NCBI GenBank assembly: GCA_036872755.1
Contig: JAVHNS010000006.1
Span: forward strand, 1,426,001-1,490,000
DNA: 64,000 nt
From: Orbilia blumenaviensis
Lineage: Eukaryota > Ascomycota > Orbiliomycetes > Orbiliales > Orbiliaceae
Direction: 5' to 3'
In this document: positions 34,663 through 46,110 of the stretch, piece by piece
Layout: each line of letters begins with the position of its first letter
Numbering within the stretch: position 1 is the first letter of the stretch
Position numbers and translations under genes: made by a program
Notes under the pieces: model-generated
Seen by the model: the letters and a program-made list of their open reading frames with translations, nothing else
What the model was told of the DNA's origin: nothing
Database searches by the model: none

Positions 34663-37600
34663 ATGCCTCCATTCTCAGATCAGCTCTTGCTTCCACTAAA
34701 GCTCGATGCTTTCTTGTTCAATGAGCAAGTATGTAACGGGCTAGAAGACGAAGCAAAAATCGCGCCAATAACCCAACCGGACTACACGTCACTGCGTCTA
34801 AACGAATACATGGCACAAAACGATATATTGAACCAGGTCGATATTCACAATGCAATACCGCCCGCCCACAATGCTAGATACACCGATCTCGGAACAGGAG
34901 AGGTGCGAAAGAAAAGACTCGGCATCTATCTGCATTGGTCGCTTCCCCGACCATACAGAGGAGGTAAAGCCTCAACGGAGAAGAAACAAGAGCCGAAACC
35001 GACACCTCCACCAGGAGGCTCGGACCCGCTACCTCCTCCACCTAAGGAGGTTGACGAGTCTGCCGCTCAGTTTCCCAATGTTCCCAATCGCTGGTTTATT
35101 ATCAGACGTCTGCATGACGACGTGAAACTTATCGAGCCTCCAAACGCACCGATAGATCCCATCCATTGCTGGGTTGTCGAGAGCGACAAAATGCAGTTAA
35201 TCGATAATATACCAGAAACGGTTGATTTACAAGTCGACATATCTCCCTTCATAAAAGCATTCGCAAAGGAGGGAGAAGAGAAGAATATCGATATACCAGA
35301 GCAAGCTGAAGTTTTCATCGGATATTGCAAGGATGCTGTTGATTATGATCCAGATGCCACTCCAGCACCAGGAACCTTTATTCAGAACTTAAACGTTGGC
35401 AGTAGTTCAAATCATTTGTTCCCGGACTTTCAATATCACTGCGGTAACGTGTTTTCCATGTTGGACACGTTTAGATACGGAGACGGTCAGGTCTTGACCA
35501 AGGCAACTGCTGATTACTATGTGATCGGTTGGTACACGGATGCGGAGAACGATCTTCTCAGTCTCGACCCAGACGACAAAATAAAGCGCGAAGACGTAAT
35601 GCGACAGCTGAACATCAAACTCAATGAGCAAATAAGAGACCCTGAGAACATTCCAAATGATGTCCAAGACTGGTTGAACGAAACCAGCTCCGCAAGAGTA
35701 ATCTGTCATGGCGCAATGTACGATGTCCAATGGCAGTTAGACGGTCTGCCTAAACAAGGCGAAGAAAAATTGAAGATTCCTGCAAATATTGCTTCAAAAA
35801 AGCTGCACGAGAAAATGCCTCTGGCTATCGGCACAACGCCTATTGATGCAATTTTAGCCTATACCTACGTTCACGAGAAGGACCAAGGCGTATATCACGA
35901 CATCAACGCGCTTGCAGAATACTTGAAAACTGATGAAGACACCGTTGATTCGCACATCGCGGCTTCTGACGAGATCCAAAGCTATAATTTCGGCCAATTT
36001 GACGGAGGAACTCATTATTTTCTTCCAGACAATGACGGAGATACCATAGTTGAAAAGCCTTCGGACGACGACATCTTGAAGCTTCGGAAGCTTAATGCAT
36101 TACGCCACTTGTTCGACGGAGCCGTGCGACGACAGACTCAACTGCGATGGCAGATATTCGCGTGCTGGTGGAACTTCATTTCGGATTATAGAAATAAGGA
36201 CGGTGGCAAAGACAATGAATATAGTAGAAAAATCAATCAGCTGATAAAAAATTTGAAAATTCTTAACCAGAATCTTGCCAACACTCAGATCCAATTAGAC
36301 AAATGGGTAGGGCCAAAAGCAAAGCAGCCGTTGTTTAAAAAGGATCCCAAAGCCGGGGTATTGGCCAATTTTTTTCAACAGCGGGATCCGACTTTAATGT
36401 TGGCGGGTATTGATTCAGGGTGGCCAAAGGACTTTCAACTATCACTAGCAACTAGATTAGATGGTCAGATCATCAAAGGCGCCGATATCTCAGAGGATGA
36501 TTTCAAGAAAATATGGAAAACAGGCCATCTCCCAAGCGATATCAAGGACACCTGTGAACTTTTGATTAAGGAGTTTGTTGCTATTAGTGGGAAAAAGAAC
36601 AAAGATGAGGAGCCTGATGCTGGTAAATGGTTTCCGCTCTACCATGATGCAGAACTGGCGGACGAAAAGAAACCAGAAACCATTATGTGGCGAGACCGTT
36701 GGAACTTTAGCCAGGGATGGTTTCCGCTATTCATCGAGTGGGAAGCCCAGTACTTCCATATACCGTGGGAATATTGGAGCCTCAAGAAGAAGCCGACGAG
36801 CAACCAGAAGAATGAAAATTACGGCTACTCCCTCAACAAAGATGTCAGATCCCCTAAGCCTGTCAAATATGAGGACGTGCGACAACTCTCCGGTAGGAAT
36901 TTGGTCTTGCCTCAACCCGCATTCTCTTTGACTGCCGTCATTGAGAGGCTGCTAGACAGCATACCGAAAGAAAAGTTAAACAAAATACTGCCGCCGGAGC
37001 GGCAAGACGAGTTACGAAAAAATCTCAGCAAATTAAGCTTTATTTCATGTCCTCTAGATGGGCTCACGGAGCACCTTTTGACACGATATGTTGGAAATCA
37101 CATCAAACCTCTTGTTCGAGTCCCCGGAAAACCACCAACATTGCTGAATGCAGTCCTAGAAACCGCTAAGAAACTCAATATCGAAGACCCATCAGACTTA
37201 GCTCTAATTGACAAAGAGTCAGATCCTACACCGTACGGGCCATTGACTACCCTTGTTGGATTGAAAGAGCATGCATTCAAACCGGTTACTCATGGACAAA
37301 TGCGTTTTACCAAGATAAACGTGGTTGACAAATTTGGCCAGGTAGTCCATGCTTTCAATCCCCAGGCCCATTATCTGCCAGAACCCATTTCACTCTGTTT
37401 ATCCCCGCCATTAGCCCCACAGCCGGTGGAAAGTGGCAAGACCGTCCCGAATATCATAGATCCTACTCGATCTGCATCTGTTGACGAATGCGAATTCATG
37501 CAGCTTCCACCGTCAATAAACCAAAGCTCGAGACTCAATGCCTTCTTTGTAACGCACGATTCAAACGATAAACTAGTTGGTTCGTATTGGAGGCCTGTAA

Positions 37601-38760
37601 TGGACTGGGAAAACCCCGTCTGGGGCTGGGTAGTTCTGAACAACGTCGATCAAGCTGTCCAGATCTATCACCCGGATGGTACCTTTTATCGAGAGCTAAG
37701 AGAGAGCAGATCCGGAAAAGTCACAGCGGATTGGCGGCCCATCGATCCTGATACAAAAGCACCTACAAAGCAGCTTGAGTATCTGGTCAAAAAACTTTGT
37801 TCCGACCAAGCTAAGGTTCTGGTACCTTTCATTCAAATGATACGGAAGGCGGGCAAGGATACTATTACACCTCCAGCAGCATACTCCCAGTTCCCTAACG
37901 CTCTTGTTGGCCGTCCTCTAGCGCTAGTAAACACCGCCTGGTCGTTAGAATTGGCAGCGAATGAGAGACAAAATCAATCAACTCTCAATAAGCAAGTTAC
38001 GAGCAGTCCTCCAAACAATCTACTAGCAGAACCAGGCCAGTACAACTTCAAGATAAAATTTGGTAGCAAAGTGAGAGCCGACGATGCGCTCATAGGATAT
38101 TTCAAAGCCGATTCTAATCCTCATGATGAAGGGAATGAATTATTGCTGAACGAAGTCTTCTCCTATTACCCTCCGGACAAGGCAGACACCTTTGTTAAAC
38201 CTGTTGATGGAAATTATCCCGAAGTCACTGCTTACTATGTCGATCCTCTCGATGGAGAAGAAAATTTCTTTAAAGGTGAAAATTATCTCTCATACGAAAG
38301 ACTAAGAAACAACAAATTCCTCAAATCAGTTTTCGGTTGCATTATGGATCCGTTTCTTTCTTTAAACGCGTACACTGGAATACTCCCGGTACAGTCGCTC
38401 AAATTGCCAACGTGGACGTGGGAGGGACCGCTCAAGAAAATGAAGCCCTTCTTCCAAGTCGGGCCCCTCATAACAACTTCCGCATTACCAGCCTTTGATC
38501 CAGCTTATATACTCAACGCAGACGATTGGCTAGGGAAGATTAAAGATGCCAACTGGCCGCTGCCGGCGCTCCCACCAGCGGACTGGCTATGGTTACAGCC
38601 ATACTCACAAGGGTATATGCCAATTAGTGTTCAGCCATCCGATCTACTACCAAAGATGGAAAACGACCCTTATGTGGCGGCCGAAGGATTTCTGTTGATG
38701 AAGGAGTCGATCCAAGGCAAAAAGCCAGGTTCAGAGACACCCAAAGCCCCATCGAATTAA
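34663..38760 (+). CDS. Giant conserved hypothetical protein B, 1,365 aa, intronless
   Basis: A single open frame from ATG at 34663; an upstream extension to 34606 begins only at a TTG and was not used. No signal peptide or membrane helix. The N-terminus carries KLDAFLFNEQVCNG, then GIYLHWSLPRPYRGG and, after a Pro-rich linker, VPNRWFIIRRLHDD. A central segment around QTQLRWQIFACWWNF followed by NQLIKNLKILNQNLANTQ is likely a coiled coil. The C-terminal third includes GSYWRPVMDWENPVWGWVV and QIYHPDGTFYREL. I recall similar YLHW..LP and PNRW boxes in large bacterial conserved hypotheticals, but cannot verify this here. It follows gene A on the same strand with its own 1.37-kb promoter region. 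Function unknown. Confidence 0.85.
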   Translation: MPPFSDQLLLPLKLDAFLFNEQVCNGLEDEAKIAPITQPDYTSLRLNEYMAQNDILNQVDIHNAIPPAHNARYTDLGTGEVRKKRLGIYLHWSLPRPYRGGKASTEKKQEPKPTPPPGGSDPLPPPPKEVDESAAQFPNVPNRWFIIRRLHDDVKLIEPPNAPIDPIHCWVVESDKMQLIDNIPETVDLQVDISPFIKAFAKEGEEKNIDIPEQAEVFIGYCKDAVDYDPDATPAPGTFIQNLNVGSSSNHLFPDFQYHCGNVFSMLDTFRYGDGQVLTKATADYYVIGWYTDAENDLLSLDPDDKIKREDVMRQLNIKLNEQIRDPENIPNDVQDWLNETSSARVICHGAMYDVQWQLDGLPKQGEEKLKIPANIASKKLHEKMPLAIGTTPIDAILAYTYVHEKDQGVYHDINALAEYLKTDEDTVDSHIAASDEIQSYNFGQFDGGTHYFLPDNDGDTIVEKPSDDDILKLRKLNALRHLFDGAVRRQTQLRWQIFACWWNFISDYRNKDGGKDNEYSRKINQLIKNLKILNQNLANTQIQLDKWVGPKAKQPLFKKDPKAGVLANFFQQRDPTLMLAGIDSGWPKDFQLSLATRLDGQIIKGADISEDDFKKIWKTGHLPSDIKDTCELLIKEFVAISGKKNKDEEPDAGKWFPLYHDAELADEKKPETIMWRDRWNFSQGWFPLFIEWEAQYFHIPWEYWSLKKKPTSNQKNENYGYSLNKDVRSPKPVKYEDVRQLSGRNLVLPQPAFSLTAVIERLLDSIPKEKLNKILPPERQDELRKNLSKLSFISCPLDGLTEHLLTRYVGNHIKPLVRVPGKPPTLLNAVLETAKKLNIEDPSDLALIDKESDPTPYGPLTTLVGLKEHAFKPVTHGQMRFTKINVVDKFGQVVHAFNPQAHYLPEPISLCLSPPLAPQPVESGKTVPNIIDPTRSASVDECEFMQLPPSINQSSRLNAFFVTHDSNDKLVGSYWRPVMDWENPVWGWVVLNNVDQAVQIYHPDGTFYRELRESRSGKVTADWRPIDPDTKAPTKQLEYLVKKLCSDQAKVLVPFIQMIRKAGKDTITPPAAYSQFPNALVGRPLALVNTAWSLELAANERQNQSTLNKQVTSSPPNNLLAEPGQYNFKIKFGSKVRADDALIGYFKADSNPHDEGNELLLNEVFSYYPPDKADTFVKPVDGNYPEVTAYYVDPLDGEENFFKGENYLSYERLRNNKFLKSVFGCIMDPFLSLNAYTGILPVQSLKLPTWTWEGPLKKMKPFFQVGPLITTSALPAFDPAYILNADDWLGKIKDANWPLPALPPADWLWLQPYSQGYMPISVQPSDLLPKMENDPYVAAEGFLLMKESIQGKKPGSETPKAPSN

Positions 38761-39877
38761 TCATAGCGATAGCAGGAGGATAGAAACAGTTTATCGAATG
38801 TTATTTTTTACAACGTGAATGAAAAGCAGAGGCAATTAATTATACATATTAGCTTGAAGGCCAAGGCATGATGCCATCATTTCCTTTTTCATTACAATTC
38901 ATCTTACCCCATTTAGTTTCGAAGTGATCTAAATTGTAAAGTATATATTTTTCTCTATTAAGATCGTATATGAAACAAAGGTGAATAAATCCGTGCCAAG
39001 ATTTGTTACGAATGTTAAGGAACAACACTTTTTTCCTCGACCTCCACCAGTAGTTTTTTTGGGTAAGACGGTGCAGGCACCGAGGGTTACTTAGAACCCG
39101 ACTTAACAGTCAGGCATATCTGGGGATGACATATTGTAATTGGATGTTTTGTTAGAATTGCACTAAAAGGTTACTACCGACTAGTCCATCGGTATCGCAA
39201 TTTTTTCTGAGGTGTAGGGGCTAAATTGGGCATTGAAGTGGCACTGACAGTTCGTAATTGCATTAATTGGAGTCATGGATACCGATCGATTCGATATGCA
39301 ACAAGAATGCCAGTCTACCCCGCTAGCGCGCCATGACACACGATCCTTTGAGATCCTCTGGGGCGCGTACTTGTACGTCCCTTGACCCTCAACTACAAGC
39401 TCTTGAGTAACGTTATCCCATGATAGTTTGCCGTAGCCGAGAGGCTCAATCACAACCAGAAGCATCATGCAGCAGACTACCGATTATTCAGCGCCCAGAG
39501 CCAATTATATTTCAAGATTTCGCGAACGAAGAGGCGAGGTTGCGGCTTCCGCAACGTCGGTAGGCTTAAACGGCAAGGGATCGAACAAACACTGCATTGT
39601 TGGTTTATTTTTGAATTCCTCTTCCAATCGTAAACCGATTTTAGCAAATGCCGGCATAACTTCTCCACTTTTTGAAGCAGTGCGATTCCTGAAACGGTAT
39701 GGTCGCTGGATGTTAAGATACTCTTAGGTTCTCTCCAGGAATTTCAGCCTCATCTCTATCTGTAGTATATGAGTTATATAAGCAATGTCCAGGGCCCGTT
39801 CGCTTGGTCAATAAGCTTTCAAGTACGTCTCGGTTGGGAATACGCCGAAATTCCACGCTTTCGTTTTGATATGGGAA
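38761..39877. other. Intergenic region before the Cys-rich membrane protein gene
   Basis: Two minus-strand frames are possible small genes but weakly supported: a 95-codon ATG frame at 39181-39468 with four Cys, and a shorter ATG frame reading down from 39657 (MPAFAKIGLRLEEEF...) ending near 39505. Neither has a recognised family or splice partner. A TATATAA at 39775-39781 serves the plus-strand gene. Confidence 0.3.
39775..39781 (+). promoter_or_regulatory. TATA element of the Cys-rich membrane protein gene
   Basis: TATATAA lies 97 nt before the chosen ATG at 39878. Position and strand fit a core promoter. Confidence 0.4.
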
Positions 39878-41090
39878 ATGGTTCTCTTTTTTTTAAGACC
39901 ACAGGCCTGCGGCCGACACAGCAGATTACAATACGCAACAGCAATATTTACAGTAATAATATCTCATATGGTACCTGGGACAACAGCCGCATGCTATTTT
40001 CCTGATAGGTCCCTCTCGAGCGATATGGCTTGCGATCCTAGCGCCAGCAACTCTATGTGCTGTCCATTCGGCACCAGATGTCTTATGAATGGCGTATGTC
40101 ATAATATGGTAGATATAGAGGGTACTGGAGAACTTACATCGATTTATGCAAGAGGCAGTTGTACGGATCAATCATGGCAGTCTTCGGCATGTATCAACCA
40201 GTGTATTTATGAAGGGACATACGACAAACCGGGGCCCCTCGTCCCATGCAGTAACAATGTGAATGCATTCTTCTGTTACTACCTGGAGCGTAACAACGAC
40301 GGAGAACGTTGCGAACAAAGAGAGGATGTTTTCACATTAGTCGGTATGTCGACGGACTCCGTGCTAGAATAAATGTTTTTTGTGAGAGATCTCGAGACCA
40401 GTTTTGCTTATCGACTTGCCTTATATCATACAAGGTGGGAATAGTATCAGAACAACGATCGGGGTGGCTGTATCTACTCAAGTATCTACGCAAATATCTA
40501 CGATCCGATCGGTCGAAACTGAAACCTCAGTTGCAACTATATTCGTGACACCTTCCCCAAGTCCGTCTCCGAGCCCTTCGCCAACACCCAGCCCAAGTTC
40601 GTTTAGTACATCTCTACGAAACACACCTCCCCAGAATACGCCTTCCAACACTGATTCGGATGGCAGGGCGACGACGAGCAGCGGTGCTAGTGCGCCGACA
40701 AATATATCACAACCTGTATCTTCATCCAGCTCGAACCATGTTGTTATCGGTGCCGCGGTCGGTGGATCCGCAGGTTTCGTACTCCTTTGTGCGATCGCTT
40801 ATCTCGGATATCTCCTCGGGAAACGTCGCCAGGCGGATAAGATGACCCCTTCGGAGCCTATGGTGCAGATGCCACCAAACCAGGGCCAATCATACGGGCA
40901 GTATCCCACCAACATGCCCATACCACATATGAATATGCATCAGTTCATGCCTGCTCCGGTGCCACCTACGCATACATACGCGCCGACGCCTGTCTCTATA
41001 TCCCCAGCGCCGACCGGCACACTGCCCCCCATGTATACACCATATAATGCCCAGTCTTTCGGTCCGCCGTTAGCATATGAGGTTCCATGA
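39878..41090 (+). CDS. Single-pass membrane protein with extracellular Cys-rich domain and Ser/Pro stalk
   Basis: Two exons, 39878-40343 and 40435-41090, with a 91-nt intron (GTATGT...ACAAG) and matching phases give 373 residues. Order: basic N-terminus plus hydrophobic signal segment (about residues 23-42); a Cys-rich domain (CYFPDRSLSSDMACDPS, SMCCPFGTRC, GSCTDQSWQSSACINQC); a Ser/Thr/Pro stalk with SP repeats near residues 195-211; one transmembrane helix (about 258-283, VVIGAAVGGSAGFVLLCAIA) stopped by GKRR; and a Pro/Met/Gln-rich cytosolic tail. This architecture is common in fungal cell-surface proteins, with wall sensing or adhesion as possible roles. An out-of-frame ATG occurs at 39871, seven bases earlier, so the start is not certain. 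Confidence 0.75.
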
Positions 41091-42725
41091 TTAGATGCAA
41101 TGTTTATATTGTCTGCTACTGCTTCTTTTTTGCCTGTAGGTTCCTGTTAGGGAGCTTTGTATGTTATATATTATATACTAGATAGACTAAAACCATGTAT
41201 GATTAGATTGCCGCGCAGAAAGTCCATGTTGTCGCACAATGATACCGGAAGAATGCATTACGGATAGGAAATGTTATATATTCTTCAAGAATTGCGAAAA
41301 AGGGAATTACAACCCTAGGGATTCGTCTCCAAATCTCGGATCCGGCTGTCGGGAATGTGAAATTTGTAAGCCATTCCGAAAGTGGAGCCCCTCATCATGA
41401 TCTTCTCGACTCGTGCCCCTAGCGGGGTTTGGTTCCACCGAATCTATTCCACTTTAAGGTTTGTATGCCCAAAAGTCTCCTTCGGCCCCCAATTATCATC
41501 CCGACTCCGAAGTCACACTAGCCCCACTGGGCTTTCACATCAATCAGGACCATTGGGCATCGGAGTCCCCACGAGACAAGTCAATGCAGAGTTTCCTACT
41601 AATCTTGCGCGTCTTAGATAATTAAGCCAGTTCTTCACAACAATTGTACCAAACTTTCTCCCGCGAAGGTCAAAAGGAGTTTCAGCCCTGCGACCCTGCG
41701 GCAGAGCTAACCAGCTACGATAAGCCAAACTCCATAAACTCCATGAGCTATACATTTAGTCTGACATACAGTTAGCTGCAGAAACGAGACCGGGGATAAG
41801 TTTTTCCAACATGTCAGCAGTTTGCATGCCTGCAATTATTACTATTTTTTTTTTTTTTTTTTGTTGAAAAACCTCGTCCATCTGAGCCCGAAAAACTGGT
41901 CCCAGTATTCGCCAAAGGAGAATACGAGCATCATTTATTGATATTCGCTGTATACATGTGGGTGAGAAAGGCTTCGCTGTAACGTTAATCTAACTACCGG
42001 ATAACGTCTTCGGAAATGTGCTCTGCTGTTACACTCATACAAAAATACAGCTGTATGACGTCTAATAGCAAAGCCTCACGAGCCAATCTATTCGTTACGA
42101 TGGTATACGCAGATACGACCAAATCCAACGTTGAGCGAGTCAGTGTTAGCTAGCCTGAATAATCAAAGCCCCAGCTCTCGGCCGGGGAGTGGCATGTCGC
42201 AAACGCAAACATTGACTGGGACCCGAGGTCCGGAATTATTAAGCTTCCTTGTCCTAAGCTGAGCTAGTAGCTTAGCTTCGGGGATACAGAACTCCGCTTG
42301 TGGTAAGTTATCATACCCCAACACAAATTTCTGCACATGTGATGGGGTTCGTATTCTTGGTAATGCAATTCAGCAGGGCTCCGTATTCCCAATGCCGCAA
42401 TTTTGAGGGGGGAATACCCCATTTTGCGAAACAGCAGTATCTTGGAAAGGGGATTTTGATACTATGTAGTGTTCCACAAGAGGACGCCCATTGAGACTTA
42501 GTCTTCGAGAGAACTCTAGAGCCTACAAGACTAGTAGTGTATAAAGTCGTGGGTTTTCGCCCAAATGTTACTGTTCGTCTCATTCATACCCCATTCTATA
42601 TCAACTGTATTCTCAGTAGAACAGCTTTAAGGAAAGTACTGCTTCTATTAGTACTTTGAAATTCTTTATAACTATCTATTTATTATAAATCTATTATATT
42701 AAATATAATATTCACCTATTCAACT
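41091..42725. other. Intergenic region before the aldo-keto reductase gene
   Basis: A T18 run lies at 41845-41862. Frames up to 90 codons are present but unsupported. The last 60 bases are AT-rich and probably contain the leader of the reductase gene. Confidence 0.45.
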
Positions 42726-43785
42726 ATGTCGGCGCCAGTCAAGCTTGTTTGGGGTGCTGCTATGGTTTCCCCTCATCCAGAAACTGGAGAACTTACTCAT
42801 GTTCATCAAACTCTGGATCTACTTCGTAGCCTTGGTGTCGAGGATCTTGATACCGCTCAGATCTACGGCGACGCTGAAGAAACCCTCGGAAAGGTTAAAG
42901 TTGCGGATAAGAAGTTCACCATCTCTACCAAACAAGGCGCAGGGTTTAAGCCTGGCACTGGTAATAAGGAGGGTGTTCTGGAACACGGAGCCTATGCGAG
43001 TGAGAAGTTAGGACCAGTAAGTTCTTCTATTCCTTCAAAGAGAGCATTGATTTTGCAATAATACTTTGAATCATATGATCCTAATTAAGGGATTGTATTA
43101 GATTGATATTTATTATCTCCACGCCCCTGACGCTTCAATCCCCTTGGAAGATACCCTCGAAGGTATCCAAAAACTCTACGAAACAGGCGCTTTCAAACGC
43201 TTCGGCCTTTCAAACTACCTCCCAGAAGACATCCAAAAGGTCTACGATATCACATCCGCAAAGGGTTGGGTCAAACCAACTGTCTTCCAAGGAAACTACA
43301 ACCCCTTCGCTCGAGCACAAGAAACCACTACATTTCCCCTACTACGCAAGTTGGGAATCGCCTTTTACGCATATTCCCCACTGGCCGGTGGGCTCTTGGC
43401 CAAGACCAAGGAGCAGCTTGCCGCCGCCGCTGGCAGGTGGACGCCTGGCACTATGCTTGGTGACATCTATCGAACTATGTACGACAAAGAGGAGCTAAGA
43501 AATGCCCTCGACGACTGGGAAAAGACCGCAAACAAAGAAGGAATTTCCCTGGCTGAGCTGGGCTATAGATGGGTTAGGTACCATAGCAGCCTAGACTCGC
43601 AGTATGGCGATGGTGTTATCTTCGGCGCTTATGACGAGGCTAGAATTAAACAGACTGTCGGGTGGTTGAACAACGGTCCGTTGAGCGAGGAGGCGGTGAA
43701 GAGCATCGATGCTATCTGGGACAAGATTAAGGACGTTGCTCCGATCGATAATTACAACAGCATCCATAAGCCCAAACCAAATTAG
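42726..43785 (+). CDS. Aldo-keto reductase, AKR7 (aflatoxin B1 aldehyde reductase) type
   Basis: Exons 42726-43016 and 43102-43785 with an 85-nt intron (GTAAGT...TTAG, phase 0) encode 324 residues, the usual length of this family. Such enzymes reduce aldehydes and ketones with NADPH in the cytosol. The catalytic tetrad is readable: D42 and Y47 in LDTAQIYG, K69 in ISTKQG and H104 in YYLHAPD. FGLSNY and VFQGNYNPFARAQE are also family-typical, as is YSPLAGGLL. The substrate cannot be told from sequence. No biosynthetic cluster surrounds it. Confidence 0.93.
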
Positions 43786-44448
43786 CCATTTGGAGTTGCA
43801 TGCAGTTGATAGATTAGAGGTGTTAGTCGGTCAAATATTGAATTTTATAAAGTTGTACAATAGCAGTCATACCCATACAAAGTCGGGCCACTTCATAGAT
43901 ACTAGTTTACGGGACTAGTCATACCTGATCTTACGTCTGAATGAAGGATTACTTCGATCCAGTTAATTCGGCTGAGAGCGTCCCAGTTGTCCCATATATT
44001 CATTCATCCAGTTTGCATACGATGTCTCGAGCTATACCGGAAGAGTCTGATATCTAGTTCCCCTATCCAATTCATTACCAGGTCTAATTGAACCAATACG
44101 GTCATTTATATTTACTACTATATGGAAGCATTACCAAGTGCTCTTACTAGAAATTCCTCCGATGAATCTCTATCACATGCAGATGCATGATACCTAATAT
44201 CTTTATAAAAACTTTATTCCATTGCTAATTGTTCCACAGTCTGTTTTAGCCTCCGCCCCTCTCAGCTTTGGTTCCCCATGCTATTTAGTACTACGAGACT
44301 AATCACAAAGGTGCCTAGGAGCCCTAGATTATAAAATTCCAAAAACAAAAGAACATGCAAAAACAAAAAAGAAAACTTGATCCAGTTTTTTTTGAAAGAA
44401 AATGTGTAGCATAGCAGGGAGATTCAGCTATCAGATATAGCTGATGGA
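43786..44448. other. 3' intergenic region
   Basis: The flanking genes are convergent, so this holds two 3' regions. Nothing else was recognised. Confidence 0.5.
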
Positions 44449-46110
44449 TCAATCGTACCTGCTGAAGGGGTAGCGACTGCGACTTCGGGATCCACGTCTA
44501 TACCCTCTTCCCCTCCCCCTAGTGCTCGAGGACATTGAGTATCCCCTTCTTGGGGTAGCCCTTACCATTTCGTCGTCGTCATCATCATCGTTATCATCGT
44601 CGTCATCATCATCATTTTTGCCCTCCTCCTCGTAATTCTCATCCTCCTCCTCTAGGCCACTCACGGATCTCCTGTTGGAGTGTTGTGGGTCAATTCTTGA
44701 CCCCAAGCCTGTGCTAGGTCCAAGGCTCAAAGTTTCAGCTGCTGGCAATTCTCCATCATTCAATGAGGCCCTATATCTAGGCGCAGCGTTTGTCTCCATT
44801 GGACTATCTCCTGCATCTTCGGAGCTCTCCCACTCCATTTCTTCTTCCCCAGATCTGTGTTTGTCAAAGTCACCAAGTTCGCTTTCGTACCTATCATAAC
44901 CGACCTCACTCTCGTTACGATACTGAGCGTTATAAGCTGGCCCAGAGACGATCCTCCTGGTGGAACTATCCTCCCACCTACAATTACTGTCTCGTCTAGG
45001 TTTTGACCCTCGGTTTCGGAGATCGAGGCTCAAATTTCTATAAAACCCTCGGCTTTCTGAAAACCGTGGAAGTTCTCGTTGTCTAGAGTTGTAGCTACCA
45101 CTCATTTCACTGCTTCCTTGAAGTCCCATACTGTTTTTGGTAACCTTCTCTCGATATTGCCTAAGGTCATGACGGCTAATTTCTCGAGACTTAGATTGGG
45201 GAATATTTCCAAGGCCGAATGAGTGTCGCTTGGTTGGCGGTGGTTTTCGTGCCGGAGAGGCGGGGTTAGATGCTGAATCGTGGCTGAAATCCGTCCCTCT
45301 TTTATTACCTTGTCGAGGTGATGATGGAGGGACCCACAGGTCGCTCTGTCGCTTCTTGGAGACCATCAATGGCACAATGGTCCCCATTCCCTCTGGCGGC
45401 GAGACTTCTAGCATTCGGCTTGCTAGTACGTCCGACCTGAATTTTTGTTTGTGCCGTTCGGCCTCAGATGCAAACGCTTGATTAGGTCCAAGGCCTGGTA
45501 CATGGTCTAATAGCCCCTGTACAACCAATGCTCCTTTTCCAGCCAGTTGCTTAAAGAAGCCCATTTGCTCTTCGTGCGTATTGAGGCACTCACGAAGGAT
45601 AACTAAGCCTCTTGCTACTTCTAATAGATTGACTGGTTCTTTGCGAACTGACGAGGGTAATATTTCCATTAGTTCGCGATTTGGATCCGTGAGGTCAACG
45701 CAACTAGAAGTTTTGGCGCCCGTTACAGGGTCCAAATCTGCCATATACAACTATGATCATTTCATTAATATTAGAGGGGCCATATTGCAATAGTGAGTGG
45801 ACGGGTCATTAGTAACTCGATAACTTACCTTTACCGAATTTCCCCCTCCAGCATCAAACGGAGCAATGTAGAGTACTCCCTCTGAGATGAGGTTGAGGCA
45901 CACCTGATCAACTGGGATTGTAAGTGTGCATCGTTGATTACTCCAGCTTGTGAAAGCGACGGATATGAACCAGAGTTTCTTGACTCTAGCCTTAAAAACG
46001 CTGAGGATGATCGGGAGAATTGGTTCTGGACCCTGGTGCTTGATGATGGTGGATGCATGAGCTTCGTAGCTACCGGCACAGAGACGCTGGTAACCTAGTC
46101 TGTGTGCCAT
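44449..46110 (-). CDS. Acidic and RG/RS-rich protein of unknown function, 527 aa
   Basis: Exons 46110-45829 and 45750-44449 are joined by a 78-nt intron (GTAAGT...CATAG, CTAAT branch) at phase 0. The first 200 residues look folded (e.g. SVFKARVKKLWFISVAFTSW and VARGLVILRECLNTHEEQM) but match no family I know. The middle is disordered with basic patches. The end has a run of about 14 Asp with one Asn, then an RGRGRGYRRGSRSRSRY tail. An acidic run followed by RG/RS repeats is typical of nuclear RNA- or chromatin-associated proteins, so a nuclear role is inferred only. Two copies of a 12-bp unit (CGGTATCGATAT) lie upstream near 46207-46230. Confidence 0.8.
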
